Positions 8,724 through 18,982 of a stretch of DNA of 64,000 bases are shown here, piece after piece. Under the pieces are notes generated by a model that worked only from the letters and a program-made list of their open reading frames with translations, searched no databases and was not told the origin of the DNA. Location: assembly GCF_017433805.1 (NCBI RefSeq), contig NZ_JAFRGN010000007.1:62001-126000 (forward strand). Reading direction: 5' to 3'. Origin of the DNA: Butyrivibrio sp. (lineage in GTDB: Bacteria > Bacillota > Clostridia > Lachnospirales > Lachnospiraceae). The stretch's first letter is position 1; every line of letters starts with the position of its first letter. The position numbers were made by a program, and so were the translations under genes.

Positions 8724-10305
8724 TCACTTCACCCAAATACATACATTACAATTATTAGCCTCGCTCGAAATATGATATTCATCACTTAATCTATATCCGT
8801 CTTCTTGCAATACTTCTTTGTACTCATCTTCAGCATAATCTCCCAAAGCTACCACTTCATAAAAGCCTTCACTTATTTTCTCTTTGCTATCCCCAATATA
8901 ATCAACATACTGCTCCGTCAATTTAAACGCATTTGGAAATATCATCTTTTTTATATCATCTGACTTTTCTAACTTGTTCAACAGACCAACAGAATAGCAA
9001 TTAGAATGCCCATAATTATCAGAATATATTCCCTTTTCAAGGCAATAAAATGAAAGTGGTAGTGCATCCACCTTGACTTTGTCCACGTCTACTATTCGAG
9101 CATCTAAATCCTCATATAGGCGATTATACTCGCTAAAATACTTTTCTGGTTTAGGATTCATAAAAATAAATGATGATATAAGTACCGTTTGAACTATTAA
9201 AACACAAGCCAATTGCCTAGGTCGACATAAAACAAACATTTTATCAGGCAAATAGTTCCATTCCTGAACTGCAACAAGTATAAAGTAAGGGAATAATAAT
9301 TGTATATAATATGTGTATGATGTACCATCATTTGTACTCAAATATAAAGCTATTACGAACATAGTAATAGCCATTACAGCTTCAAATGTTGAAGCAAAAG
9401 AAATAGATTCTTTATATTTTTTTCTTTCGTAGAAACTATTATTCTACTGACAATAGCCCATAGCACTGTTATATATAATGGAAAATAATAAAATCCAAGC
9501 TTAATAAATCTCAAAATAGATCTTAATAATTGATAATCATTATAAATAGCAAGTAAATATATATTCACAGTAAAATATGTCGGAAACATGATAGCCGTAA
9601 CAACTATAGATATTCCCCCAATAAATATTCCATACAAAGCAAATGACAATGCATCTTTTCGCCGTTTGATAAAAAGATACACCAATTGTTCAATTGAAAC
9701 AAAAACAAAATACTGTTTAACATAAAACTCTGCAATACATATTAAAGCATACAGTAATGGTCTATATTCCCCGACTCGTCATCTTTTTTAGTAGCATAAA
9801 TAAGGATAATTAATAGAGTTACACCCAAGCAGTCAGAATATACGCCCGCAAATGCAGTATACCTCCATTATAATGATATTCCATAAATGCATCCCAAAAC
9901 AACCGAAACATGCTTTTGATACATCATGTTTACTCGAGCAAATAAATAAACACCAATCATTTCAATAATCAAACAAAGAAATTCAGCAAACAAAATTGCA
10001 TAGTGCACATCAAGAGAAAACAGCGGGGATATTAAAAGCGGAAACAATACTCCATACATATACGCGGGATAAGTTCTACCTAATTCATCGGTAATTAAAA
10101 ACGGATTTTCTGCATCATGTAAATATTCCGCTATTTTAAGAGCGACACCTTCACGCAATTCAGTTTGAAAAGCAATCCCATCAGAGCCCGAACAATTCAA
10201 AACATACACTATCTTAAAAAAGTATATTGCTAATATGATGCCTATTCCCAGTAATATAATTAGTCGATATTCTTTTAATTCATCCTGCTTATTGAATTTA
10301 ATCAC
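8724..10305 (-). pseudogene. broken polytopic membrane protein (glycosyltransferase-like)
   Basis: Pieces of one hydrophobic protein are spread over two frames. The likely original start is a GTG at 10305 after a strong GAGGGGG. The first piece has a TM helix and a DELGRTYPAYMYG stretch resembling membrane GT-C proteins. An in-frame TAA lies at 9870..9868, and the same frame then continues (AFAGVYSDCLGV). Later frame changes fit one missing G in a GGGG run (about 9769) and one missing A in an A7 run (about 9420). Adding those bases restores SGEYRPLLYAL and KEKKYKESIS. Longest open pieces: 9868-10305, 9374-9685 and 8724-9374. As written it cannot give a full product. Confidence 0.65.
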
Positions 10306-10470
10306 TAAAGTCCCCCTCAATATTCTTTGTAAAAAATTATGCACAATGCGCGGTCCCGTAAAAATACTGCATTTCACAATTACTATTCACAGTCTTTAGA
10401 AATCAGTGCCGAATTTACATCGCCACGGTTCCGAGAATCCGAATTGTATTTAGAGAAAGAATAACTATAA

Positions 10471-11917
10471 CTAATATTCATAAAAAATAGCAATGCTATT
10501 AAATCCATAGTATTTAGCAACCGCCACGTTTACCCAATAAGATGGATCATCCGATAGATAGAAATTGTATATATCATCAATTGTAGGTGGGAAATCAATA
10601 CTTGATATTCTAACATCCTCACCCTCATTATAGCCTTTTAGCGATTCTATAAATTCTTTACAATAATAATAATGACTTTCATATACTTCTTCAGACAAGT
10701 TCCTTGATATTTGGAATATTTTAACATTTGAAATTCCATATCCATCCAACATAAATACGATAGTAGCTATCATGATAATTGTAATCCGTAAACATTTTTC
10801 TTGTTCTGATTCAATATGACACCTGAGTTTTTTTCCAATCAAATAAGAAAAATTTATTGATGATAGAATTATTGCTACATCCATCAAAAAGGCACATCTA
10901 TCTGGTAAAGCCTCCGATGAATAGCCTAATGATATTGGAAATGAAGTTACAATAGGCGCAAAAAGTCCTAGCGCACTAACAATGATTTTAGCATCTGTGG
11001 TGGAATTGTTCTCCAATTTTGCACCAAACATAAACCCCATTAACAAAACTAATATTATCAAGAACACAATATTAGTGGACTTAAATAAAATATTCCATCT
11101 TGAACTAGTCACATTTATTGTGTCATATAAAGCTCTCAAAGGGTGTATTCCACTTTCATCTATCGCTGAATGGCGAACAAAATTTCCTGGTGCCACAGCA
11201 TTTATTCCAGCTGCGATTACCCATGCTATCGTAATAATGATATTATACACGGGGATTTTTTTTGTAGAAAGTAAGAGATATAAAACAAAAAGCAAAGCCA
11301 CAAAACATCCAGTCCCTGATACAGTGAGGGACCCCCCATAGCCATAACACCTAGTACAATGGCGCCCACAAAGCTTATCGTACTTTTCTTTTCATAAGTA
11401 TTCCAAAATAATACAATCGCAAATAGTAAAATAGATAGTGGGAAACTGTATGATGTAGCTCCAGAAAACCAAAAGAATATTTCTGGATAAGATTCAAATC
11501 CGCAGAAAGAAAAAACTAATATGGCAATTATCATTAGTTTTACATGGAGCTTTTCTTTGGCATTTACACTTAATGCTTTCCAAGCGAATATTATAAGTGA
11601 AACATAAAACATTAAGGCATTTGCAGCCATAATGCATCTCAATTGTCTAAATCCAAAATTATTTATCGGACTTAATAAAGCCTGTAAAAACATTGAGAAA
11701 TATGTTCCCTGCCAAGTTAGATATATTGATTTAGAGTACGTAAATGACGCCAATAAATATTCCATAAAAGATACATGAAAAATACCTACTCCATTACCAT
11801 GGCTAAAATCATCCGCAGCTAAAACGCTATATGATGCCGCATGAACCATTGATATAACCATGTAAAAAATGCAACATACTGTAAAAATGGAAATCACTAT
11901 TTCATGATTTTTTTCAT
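10471..11917 (-). pseudogene. DUF6056-like polytopic membrane protein, frameshifted
   Basis: Two overlapping frames (11897..11226 and 11301..10471) together make one multi-pass protein resembling the two DUF6056 proteins at 53.4 and 62.8 kb: an early DDF motif, WQGTYFSMF, and APGNFVRHSA after the middle helices. Two single-base deficits explain the break. After ATG 11917, which has a perfect GGAGG, an A7 run needs one more A to read MKKNHEIVISIF. At about 11330 a G6 run needs one more G to read MGGSLTVSGTG. Function of the family is unknown, but members recur in surface-glycan loci. It could be phase-off, decayed, or misread. Confidence 0.65.
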
Positions 11918-11993
11918 TTTTCCTCCAAAGAATACTACTTTTAGTTATTTTTTCATTGTTATAGAACTAATGTTATGCTTATTACATATTAAC

Positions 11994-12929
11994 TTAGCGC
12001 AAATTGCCAAATATTTTTTGATTAATATATTTGCTAAAATTGTCCGCAACAAAAGGCTTAAGATGGGTGATATCGATAAAATCCTCGTATGATGATAATC
12101 CCATCTCGTTAGTATAATTTATGTAATTATTTTTGTAACGAGTATTAGCAAGAGCATTTATTATCAATTCATCTATTATTTTTCGCTCGTCATCTGTGTG
12201 AGACTTGGTTTCCCCACTCCACAATGGTGGCATAACAACAAATAATTCTATTCCTTCATTTTCACAAGTTGTTATTATTTTTATGAAGTAGTTGTATTGT
12301 AGGTCTAAAATACTATAATCTCGATCAATAGTTGTGTCCGGATCAGCATTACCATAAGCAATGTACTGTCCATTTGGCTTTTGATAACTAACATCGTTAG
12401 GAACAGGGGTATTGAAAATGTACATAATAAGTGGTATAAATGCATTTTGTTTATTCTGCCATATTACTGAGTAGTATTTTTCATTTTCTTTAAACCATGA
12501 ATTATTTCCAAAGTCTTTACTGTATTCATTTGAAAAACGCTTAGAATAAATGTAGTTTCTAGTATCTGATAGGAAAGAAAACTGAAAATAATCAGTTCCA
12601 ATAATTAAATAATCTATCTTTTTTCTATTTTGAAGCAGATAAAGAAGCTTATAATACATCTGGTTATATGAGTCATTATCATGGGCAAAGTTGTATGAAT
12701 TCACACTAGGGAATAGGTCAGGATTAATGTCTCTATATATTCTTGAATTGCCCAAAAAGTAGCAATTATAATCAGAACTGACCGCATTACTAAATGACAT
12801 ATTTATTTGATCAGCTGTTGTCGGACCCAAATAGATTGATACACACTTAGTTGCAAAACGAATATATGACGTTACCAATAATGCACATATGCAGACAAAT
12901 AACAGCATTTTTATCATGAGTTTTCTCAT
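11994..12929 (-). CDS. membrane-anchored SGNH-hydrolase-like protein, MBOAT partner
   Basis: The 311-residue protein has one N-terminal membrane helix (about 6-24), then an extracytoplasmic domain with a block-I-like LGNSRIYRDI (about 59-68, where SGNH enzymes have the catalytic Ser in GxS) and a C-terminal DITHLKP matching the DxxH block that supplies Asp and His. It follows the MBOAT gene by 21 nt. DltD and AlgX/AlgJ-type proteins pair with MBOAT acyltransferases in the same way to deliver acyl groups to extracellular polymers. I infer O-acylation of the surface glycan, with unknown acyl group. Confidence 0.75.
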   Translation of the reverse strand: MRKLMIKMLLFVCICALLVTSYIRFATKCVSIYLGPTTADQINMSFSNAVSSDYNCYFLGNSRIYRDINPDLFPSVNSYNFAHDNDSYNQMYYKLLYLLQNRKKIDYLIIGTDYFQFSFLSDTRNYIYSKRFSNEYSKDFGNNSWFKENEKYYSVIWQNKQNAFIPLIMYIFNTPVPNDVSYQKPNGQYIAYGNADPDTTIDRDYSILDLQYNYFIKIITTCENEGIELFVVMPPLWSGETKSHTDDERKIIDELIINALANTRYKNNYINYTNEMGLSSYEDFIDITHLKPFVADNFSKYINQKIFGNLR

Positions 12930-12950
12930 TTTCTAATTCGTGCCACCTTT

Positions 12951-14381
12951 TTAGAATTGAAAATATAAAAAATTTTTTTCTCCTACGCTTGCAAACAAGA
13001 AAATCCACATAACTAGAAAGATGTACACAATCCATCGTATAACTATTTTCTGTTCGCCAAGCCAAAGAATAACATCTTTTTGTAATGATACTAAATCATA
13101 ACCTGCTAGTATGATAAGAACAAAAAGCATCTTGGCATATTCAAAATATTCTAATCCAGATTTATTACCAAGGTATTGTTTCCATTTGCATATACCACTA
13201 AACATATGAGAAATAACAAATATAGCATCTTTTAAGGATTCTGCTCGAAAGAATACCCACGCTATATTACAAAAAGAAAATACAACAAACCATGAAAAAA
13301 TAGAATATAACCAATGACGGTTATAAAATTTGAAACTCTTTTGTATCATACGTTCTAGCAACTGGGCTGCGCCATGTATCCCACCCCATATTATAAAAGT
13401 CCAGTTAGCACCGTGCCATAACCCACTTAGCAAAAAGGTCATAAACAAATTAATCGCATTTCGAAATTTACTTCTTCTATTGCCTCCAATAGGTATGTAA
13501 AAATAATCTCTAAACCATGTGGAAAGAGATATATGCCATCTAGACCAAAATTCCTTGATAGATTTTGAATAATATGGGCTTTTGAAGTTCTCCATTAGCG
13601 TTATGCCAAGCATTCTTGCAGTACCAATTGCGATATCGGAATATCCAGAGAAATCACAGTAAATCTGAATAGAAAATCCTATAACAGCTAAAAATAAATG
13701 AAAACCAGTGTTGGCATCCAGAGAAGCATATACCGAATCCACATAGAATGCTATAGCATCAGCAATACACATTTTTTTAAACAACCCCCACAGAATCCTT
13801 TTGAGTCCGTATGAAGCGTTGTCATAATCAAAAAAATGCTCAGTCTTTATCTGTGGCAATAAATTATTGGTTCGTTCTATAGGACCAGCAACTAATTGAG
13901 GAAAAAAAGAAATAAATGTTGCATAGTACCCAAAATTATGCTCAGCCTCTATCTCACCACGATAGACATCTGTTATATAACTTATAGTTTGAAATGTATA
14001 AAAAGAAATACCCACCGGTAAAAGAAGCTTGATTGTCTGGGGACTTAATTTAATACCCACAAATGATACTACTTCTGCAAAGGTAGATATGGTGAAATTT
14101 AAATATTTAAAAACAAACAAAACGCCCAGGCAAAGTATTGCTGCTACTAGCAATATTGCTTTTTTATTTCTGTTACGCTGTTCGTTTTCAATAAGAATAG
14201 CCGCAAAAAAAGAGATTGCTGTTGTAAAAAAAATGAGTATTACATATTTCACATTCCAACTCATGTAGAAATAATAGCTAGATGCCAACAGTAAAAGCCA
14301 TCTAAATTTGTGTGGAATCCCCCAATAAATAAAAAAAACAACAGGCAAAAACAGGGCATATGAAAATGAATTAAATAACAT
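12951..14381 (-). CDS. MBOAT family O-acyltransferase (DltB/AlgI-like)
   Basis: The 476-residue multi-pass protein has the MBOAT core: PVGISFYTFQ (about 117-126), GPIERTNNLLPQ, CDFSGYSDIAIG, FWSRWHISLSTWFRDY and WHGANWTFIIWG, which contains the conserved catalytic His. The family moves an acyl group across or at the membrane to a carbohydrate or protein. The SGNH-like partner lies directly downstream. An adenylation enzyme and a carrier protein lie 6-10 kb upstream in the same operon, so activated acyl or aminoacyl groups could be supplied from a carrier as in the Dlt pathway (inference). Length is normal and the gene is intact. Confidence 0.88.
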   Translation of the reverse strand: MLFNSFSYALFLPVVFFIYWGIPHKFRWLLLLASSYYFYMSWNVKYVILIFFTTAISFFAAILIENEQRNRNKKAILLVAAILCLGVLFVFKYLNFTISTFAEVVSFVGIKLSPQTIKLLLPVGISFYTFQTISYITDVYRGEIEAEHNFGYYATFISFFPQLVAGPIERTNNLLPQIKTEHFFDYDNASYGLKRILWGLFKKMCIADAIAFYVDSVYASLDANTGFHLFLAVIGFSIQIYCDFSGYSDIAIGTARMLGITLMENFKSPYYSKSIKEFWSRWHISLSTWFRDYFYIPIGGNRRSKFRNAINLFMTFLLSGLWHGANWTFIIWGGIHGAAQLLERMIQKSFKFYNRHWLYSIFSWFVVFSFCNIAWVFFRAESLKDAIFVISHMFSGICKWKQYLGNKSGLEYFEYAKMLFVLIILAGYDLVSLQKDVILWLGEQKIVIRWIVYIFLVMWIFLFASVGEKNFLYFQF

Positions 14382-14415
14382 TTATCAATTCACCTTTCCA
14401 CAAAAATTTGTGAGC

Positions 14416-14562
14416 TTAACTCAAAAATATATTATACAACTTCTCGGTGTTATTTATCATATTGCTTATGTTTTCTCTAAGATTTGTTTTCATCTCTATA
14501 TACTCATCATCAATCTAGCTTTCATTTGGAAAAATGTAACAAAGTAATCCAAGCGCAACAAA
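14416..14562 (-). pseudogene. C-terminal remnant of an unidentified gene
   Basis: Directly after the GtrII-like gene stop, one frame reads YFVALGLLCYIFPNES, a TAG, then IDDEYIEMKTNLRENIS and onward to a TAA at 14418..14416. The text looks like coding sequence (charged, helical tail), but there is no start codon or RBS. I read it as the 3' end of a gene cut away by recombination. It occupies most of the gap between the GtrII-like and MBOAT genes. Confidence 0.35.
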
Positions 14563-14568
14563 ATATCA

Positions 14569-16107
14569 TTAATACTGCGCCCAATACAAAACGTTACCCT
14601 CAAACACCATCTGTTTCGTAGGGTTGAATGTGTCAAAGTCTTCCCAGTTCAAATCCGGGAAAAATCTTTCAACATCTTCTTCCGGTATATCCGCTCTTTT
14701 GTAGTTCTTACCATTAACATAGTTTAAGAATACTACATCGCACCATTCCTTATTTATTACCATATGCGTGCTAGGGTATCCCATGTAGTTCATGTTTGTA
14801 TTTGACTTGTCATAAGCATATATACCATTTTTTAAATGTGTTACTGCAACTGTATCAACTATATTCCCCGTTTCATCCTCGTATTCATCTATGATATTCT
14901 GCATCATCCTCATTTGAGCCATCTCCATTTTATTGGTAATAAGCACATCTGCAGCCATCGTCTGAACAGAGTATAAAACCACAAAAGCGTAGATCAAAAC
15001 AATTCCTTGGAAAAAATAAAATAATACTTTTCTATCTGAAATACAGACACATACACACTTATATGCCATAAGCATCTGCACACTAAGAGCCATAAATATG
15101 CCAATTAAAGTTCTGCTTGGCATATAGATTGTCGCCATTACAATGGCAAAAGATGGAGGTAGTAACCAGATTATTATTGTAAATAAAGCAAATAATACTA
15201 TTTTTTTCTTATCTTTAGCATACGCCAGACATATCAAAGATAATGCTATTAGTATAAAAACTAATAATCCCAAGAAATAAACAGGCATCAAACCATAATT
15301 GTGCTTTAAAACATTGATGTACTCCCTATAGACGTAGAAAATCTGGAGTAAAAATGGCGTTCTTTCTGCTGCCCCTATTATACTTTCTTTTACCTCTTTC
15401 TGACCCGAAATCATGGAAAATAGTCTCGGTGCCACAAGCACAAAAATCGCTGATATTCCTGAAATAGCGAAAAGATATATAACTTTTTTTAAAATTCTTG
15501 CTATGTTATCTTCATACTCATAAAAAAGTACGGCTATTCCATATAATATAACAATCTGATAATTTACTTGGTACGTTCCAACCGCTAAAAAGCACCATAA
15601 TAAAGCAGAGAAATACTTCCCTTTAGAATAATATACAACAGAAATTACGGATAATAAAAAGCCTAACCCTCCTCCCATTCCACCAAAAGCAAAAAACTCT
15701 ACATAAAATGGCGAAATCACTCCAAAAGCGATAATAGGATATAACCATTTTTTTCCATATATATAGTAAGTAGCATATAATTGTAATAACTCTGCACAGG
15801 CGCAAGACAAAAGAACCATTAATAATAGTTGCAAAACAAATCTATTACTAAGAAAATTAATTCCAATCTTATTAAATAAAAAATTGCAAACAGATTCAAA
15901 AGTAGAAACAACCCTCCCCCCCAAAAGATTGTTTTGCACAATCTTACTCCACATAATATTAGAATAATAGCCATTAACTATAGAAGCAGTATTGTCAGGA
16001 TCGTAGGTTTGATTTAAAAAAAGAGAATAACTAGCATAAATAAGTACAAAAAAAACAAATGTATTATGCGTAACATTTTTTATTTTAGTATATATAACAT
16101 TGTTCAT
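14569..16107 (-). CDS. polytopic membrane protein, GtrII-like glucosyltransferase or polymerase candidate
   Basis: The 512-residue protein has about 10-12 predicted membrane helices. A first extracytoplasmic loop contains TYDPDNTASIVNGYYSN, and a soluble C-terminal tail of about 110 residues is tyrosine- and asparagine-rich. The overall pattern resembles the GtrII/GT-C-like membrane glycosyltransferases that decorate O-antigens. A Wzy-type polymerase role cannot be excluded, since no other polymerase is evident. A strong AAGGAGG lies some way upstream, with further purine-rich sequence next to ATG 16107. The gene is intact between a flippase and the MBOAT pair. Confidence 0.5.
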   Translation of the reverse strand: MNNVIYTKIKNVTHNTFVFFVLIYASYSLFLNQTYDPDNTASIVNGYYSNIMWSKIVQNNLLGGRVVSTFESVCNFLFNKIGINFLSNRFVLQLLLMVLLSCACAELLQLYATYYIYGKKWLYPIIAFGVISPFYVEFFAFGGMGGGLGFLLSVISVVYYSKGKYFSALLWCFLAVGTYQVNYQIVILYGIAVLFYEYEDNIARILKKVIYLFAISGISAIFVLVAPRLFSMISGQKEVKESIIGAAERTPFLLQIFYVYREYINVLKHNYGLMPVYFLGLLVFILIALSLICLAYAKDKKKIVLFALFTIIIWLLPPSFAIVMATIYMPSRTLIGIFMALSVQMLMAYKCVCVCISDRKVLFYFFQGIVLIYAFVVLYSVQTMAADVLITNKMEMAQMRMMQNIIDEYEDETGNIVDTVAVTHLKNGIYAYDKSNTNMNYMGYPSTHMVINKEWCDVVFLNYVNGKNYKRADIPEEDVERFFPDLNWEDFDTFNPTKQMVFEGNVLYWAQY

Positions 16108-16190
16108 AGTAATCTTCTTCCCTTTCCTTATGTGCCTCCTTATTATTGGTATATATCACATGTGTAGTCCCTTCCTTGGATAGAAATATG

Positions 16191-16274
16191 CTACCACGAA
16201 AACATTGCATTCATAAATGGAACAATACTATCTTTCTCATTAAAACAAGGCACAATTATATCAAGATTCTTCAT
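16191..16274 (-). pseudogene. 27-codon remnant of a GT2 glycosyltransferase 5' end
   Basis: The ATG at 16274 overlaps the end of the flippase gene and starts MKNLDIIVPCFNEKDSI, the typical first strand of a GT2 enzyme. It hits TAG 16193..16191 after 27 codons. The rest of the gene is missing; next comes the RBS region of the GtrII-like gene. The overlap suggests a translationally coupled GT2 gene once followed the flippase and was replaced. Confidence 0.6.
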
Positions 16275-17784
16275 GTCTTATGACCACATTACTATATAGC
16301 ATTACTAACGCTAAAAAGATAACAAATATCAATGTACAAATTATACCATGAATAGCAATGTTTCCAAGCATAATACCAGTATCTATAAGTTCACATGCCT
16401 TACCCGCAATAAAACTTCCCGCAACACAAAGAAGCAGTCCTTCAAGTAATTTGACATAATAGTATCCCAAACTTTGATTAAAATAGTCTCTAATAAGAAC
16501 TTTCGATTCCCATGGAATCTCGATAAATACGATGCAAAGTATTGACGACAGCAATGCTCCTTCAATGCCAGCGAATCTTACCAGGATTATATCAAGAATA
16601 ATGTTAACAATCATAGATAAATAGGGTTTATATCTGTCTTCCCACCACATTCCATTTGCATTTTTGAATGATATAACAGATTTTCTTATCTGCATAACAA
16701 AAAAGTATATACAGAATAAAAACATCGTTCTGAAGGGGAGTAGCTTGTCACCCATCCATGCAGTCATAAACTCCGTATATAGATTGCTCATACAAACAAA
16801 TATCCAAATTACTAAGGCGCTATTGATTCCAAGAACCTTTTTAAATCTTATATAATTAGACTCCTTAGACTCAGTAACAATCGCATTTCCCACTGTCACA
16901 GTAAGAGCATTAAACAGCACTGCCAGAAACATTCCTAATGCAGAGACAACATACATATAATTTCCATATGTAGTAACCACAGACAAGCCACAAAAAAATG
17001 ACAATATTAGATTGTCCATGCTCGAAATAAGAGTTTCATCCATTTGATGCCCAAAAACTGATAATACTCTCTTTCTGATATCTCTCTTTTCTTCTGAACT
17101 AATATCACCAACACTACTAATCTGTGGGAAGTATTTTTTCTTGGAATAATATCTCAAAAAAACAACAAATAATGACTGTAGAAGGATTGCGCAAAAATAC
17201 ATCACAAACGATCTAAAAACAACTATCGCAATTATCTGTAACGTATATGCCAACAAAGCAGACAATAACTTAATATAATTAACTATATCGCCTCTCTGAT
17301 AAGCGTTAAATAATATGTCAGCTTCTGGCATTCCCAGATAGAGCACTATTGTGCTAACCAAGAATAGCAAATATGATGCATAAACATGCGAATCTGCAGG
17401 AACGTCAACTCCTACGATATACTTGATAAACGGAATGACACAGATACCAATCAGAGATACTATAGCTGCTATATATCCGTATACTTTTTTCAGAACACGG
17501 AGATATGCTCCAATACGTTTTATATCTCCTCTAGCAACTGGATCATAAAGGAAATAAACAATAACAGAACCCAATCCCAATTCTGTCATATTAAGCATAG
17601 ATATAATGGAATATAGAACAGTATTTAATCCAGCATATTCATATCCCATTATGTAAATCATCATTGATCTGATGATAAAAGGGCACAAGATTGACACTAC
17701 AACATAAACAAAGCCTGTCAATGTCATTCTTAAAGCATTTTTCTTTCTATGCGCTATTAAATTGTTATCATATTTCCTCTCCAT
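16261..17784 (-). CDS. Wzx-type oligosaccharide flippase
   Basis: About 507 residues with 12-14 membrane helices and few charged loops, matching the polysaccharide flippase (MOP/Wzx) family in length and layout. It should move the undecaprenyl-linked repeat unit to the outer face of the membrane. I chose ATG 17784, which lies two bases after the stop of the preceding gene. A GTG 24 bases earlier is possible. The same locus also contains an ABC exporter at 36.6 kb, so which carrier handles which product is open. Confidence 0.85.
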   Translation of the reverse strand: MERKYDNNLIAHRKKNALRMTLTGFVYVVVSILCPFIIRSMMIYIMGYEYAGLNTVLYSIISMLNMTELGLGSVIVYFLYDPVARGDIKRIGAYLRVLKKVYGYIAAIVSLIGICVIPFIKYIVGVDVPADSHVYASYLLFLVSTIVLYLGMPEADILFNAYQRGDIVNYIKLLSALLAYTLQIIAIVVFRSFVMYFCAILLQSLFVVFLRYYSKKKYFPQISSVGDISSEEKRDIRKRVLSVFGHQMDETLISSMDNLILSFFCGLSVVTTYGNYMYVVSALGMFLAVLFNALTVTVGNAIVTESKESNYIRFKKVLGINSALVIWIFVCMSNLYTEFMTAWMGDKLLPFRTMFLFCIYFFVMQIRKSVISFKNANGMWWEDRYKPYLSMIVNIILDIILVRFAGIEGALLSSILCIVFIEIPWESKVLIRDYFNQSLGYYYVKLLEGLLLCVAGSFIAGKACELIDTGIMLGNIAIHGIICTLIFVIFLALVMLYSNVVIRHEES

Positions 17785-17785
17785 A

Positions 17786-18982
17786 TTACTTTTTATACCT
17801 ATGTACACCTAGTCTTAAAAATATTGGTCTAACAATTCCTAGCAAAATCTTGTCCTTAAAGGAACATTTTAACCACTTTTGTTTAAATAAAACAAAGTCC
17901 ATTCTATCTGCATCAGAAAATAATTCTTCACGTTTCTTTTCATTTATGACGCTTTTTAGTAATTCAAAACTGCTACTAAAAACCATATTTTTCTGAACAT
18001 CCATCACTTCTAAATTATCTTTACATTTTTCTAAAAGCTCAGAACCCTTAAGAGTATTAACCATCAGCATAGAAACGCCTTTGTCATCCCACCATTTACG
18101 CGGAAGATACTGTTCATTCCAAAAATCTCCAACAGTAATATCCCCTGGGTGCAAGAAAGATCTATACTTACATTCATTACATGATCTGCCTAAAGCCTCA
18201 TATACTGATTGAAATAACCCGACTTCAGAAAGTGCGTATTTTGTTTTACACATCGTATTATCAGATTCCCATGATATACAAGAATCTCTCCAACCATAGC
18301 GCTTATCCCTAAATGAGATTTTCTTAAGCGTTCCTATCTTTTGTGTGTAGTAACCTACATTCTTCATCCAAAGCTTATTTGAAATAACTCCAGCGCAGAT
18401 AAAATCCATAAAAACTACGTTTTCTGCACTTATCTTCTTGAGTTTAAGAAGTCGTCTGATACCATTTACATAGCATGATGTTCCTGTAAACAAGACCGGT
18501 ATATTGTTATTTATGTCTTCTATCAGCATTTCTATGATATTATTGGACAGCTTCGCCTGAATATATTTGCTGCCTCTCATAGGATATGTCTCTTCTAGAG
18601 TTGTAGCCCTCTTATATTCTATTGAGCATGTTGGATAATTTATAACAACACCATACACACTACCGCCATCACTTATTATTGCTTTGGAAAATGCCGCAAA
18701 CATTCCCCCAGAAGATGATGAACACACAACTTCTTCATCAATATTTCTAGCAGCATAATATCTCTGATCAAAATCACACACATAATCACTTACTTCATCA
18801 CTATGATTAGGACATACTTCATAACATAATCTACAATTAACACATTTAGTATAATCAACGTTGTAACGATAAAATCCTTCATCATCGCATATAATTGACA
18901 TTGCCCCTGTCGGACACGCCACCGAGCATGCAGAACACCCCGTACAATTAGAACATGGTTTTATAGCATTAGTCATTAACAC
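17786..18982 (-). CDS. 4Fe-4S protein with F420 hydrogenase/dehydrogenase beta-subunit-like domain
   Basis: The 398-residue protein starts with two 4Fe-4S clusters: CSNCTGCSACSVACP at about 10-24 and CVNCRLCYEVCP at about 47-58. The FrhB-like FAD/Fe-S domain follows (SSSGGMFAAF at about 88-97, GTSCYVNGIRRL, and a CNECKYR cluster motif). Members next to polysaccharide pyruvyl transferases are common in Gram-positive glycan loci, and here the start overlaps that gene by 14 nt. A redox step on a sugar or its pyruvyl group is possible, but the reaction is not established. Confidence 0.82.
   Translation of the reverse strand: MLMTNAIKPCSNCTGCSACSVACPTGAMSIICDDEGFYRYNVDYTKCVNCRLCYEVCPNHSDEVSDYVCDFDQRYYAARNIDEEVVCSSSSGGMFAAFSKAIISDGGSVYGVVINYPTCSIEYKRATTLEETYPMRGSKYIQAKLSNNIIEMLIEDINNNIPVLFTGTSCYVNGIRRLLKLKKISAENVVFMDFICAGVISNKLWMKNVGYYTQKIGTLKKISFRDKRYGWRDSCISWESDNTMCKTKYALSEVGLFQSVYEALGRSCNECKYRSFLHPGDITVGDFWNEQYLPRKWWDDKGVSMLMVNTLKGSELLEKCKDNLEVMDVQKNMVFSSSFELLKSVINEKKREELFSDADRMDFVLFKQKWLKCSFKDKILLGIVRPIFLRLGVHRYKK

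Noticed and set aside
14029-14268. 79-codon plus-strand frame in the MBOAT gene
   Set aside because: Antisense shadow of a membrane protein gene; no initiation signals.
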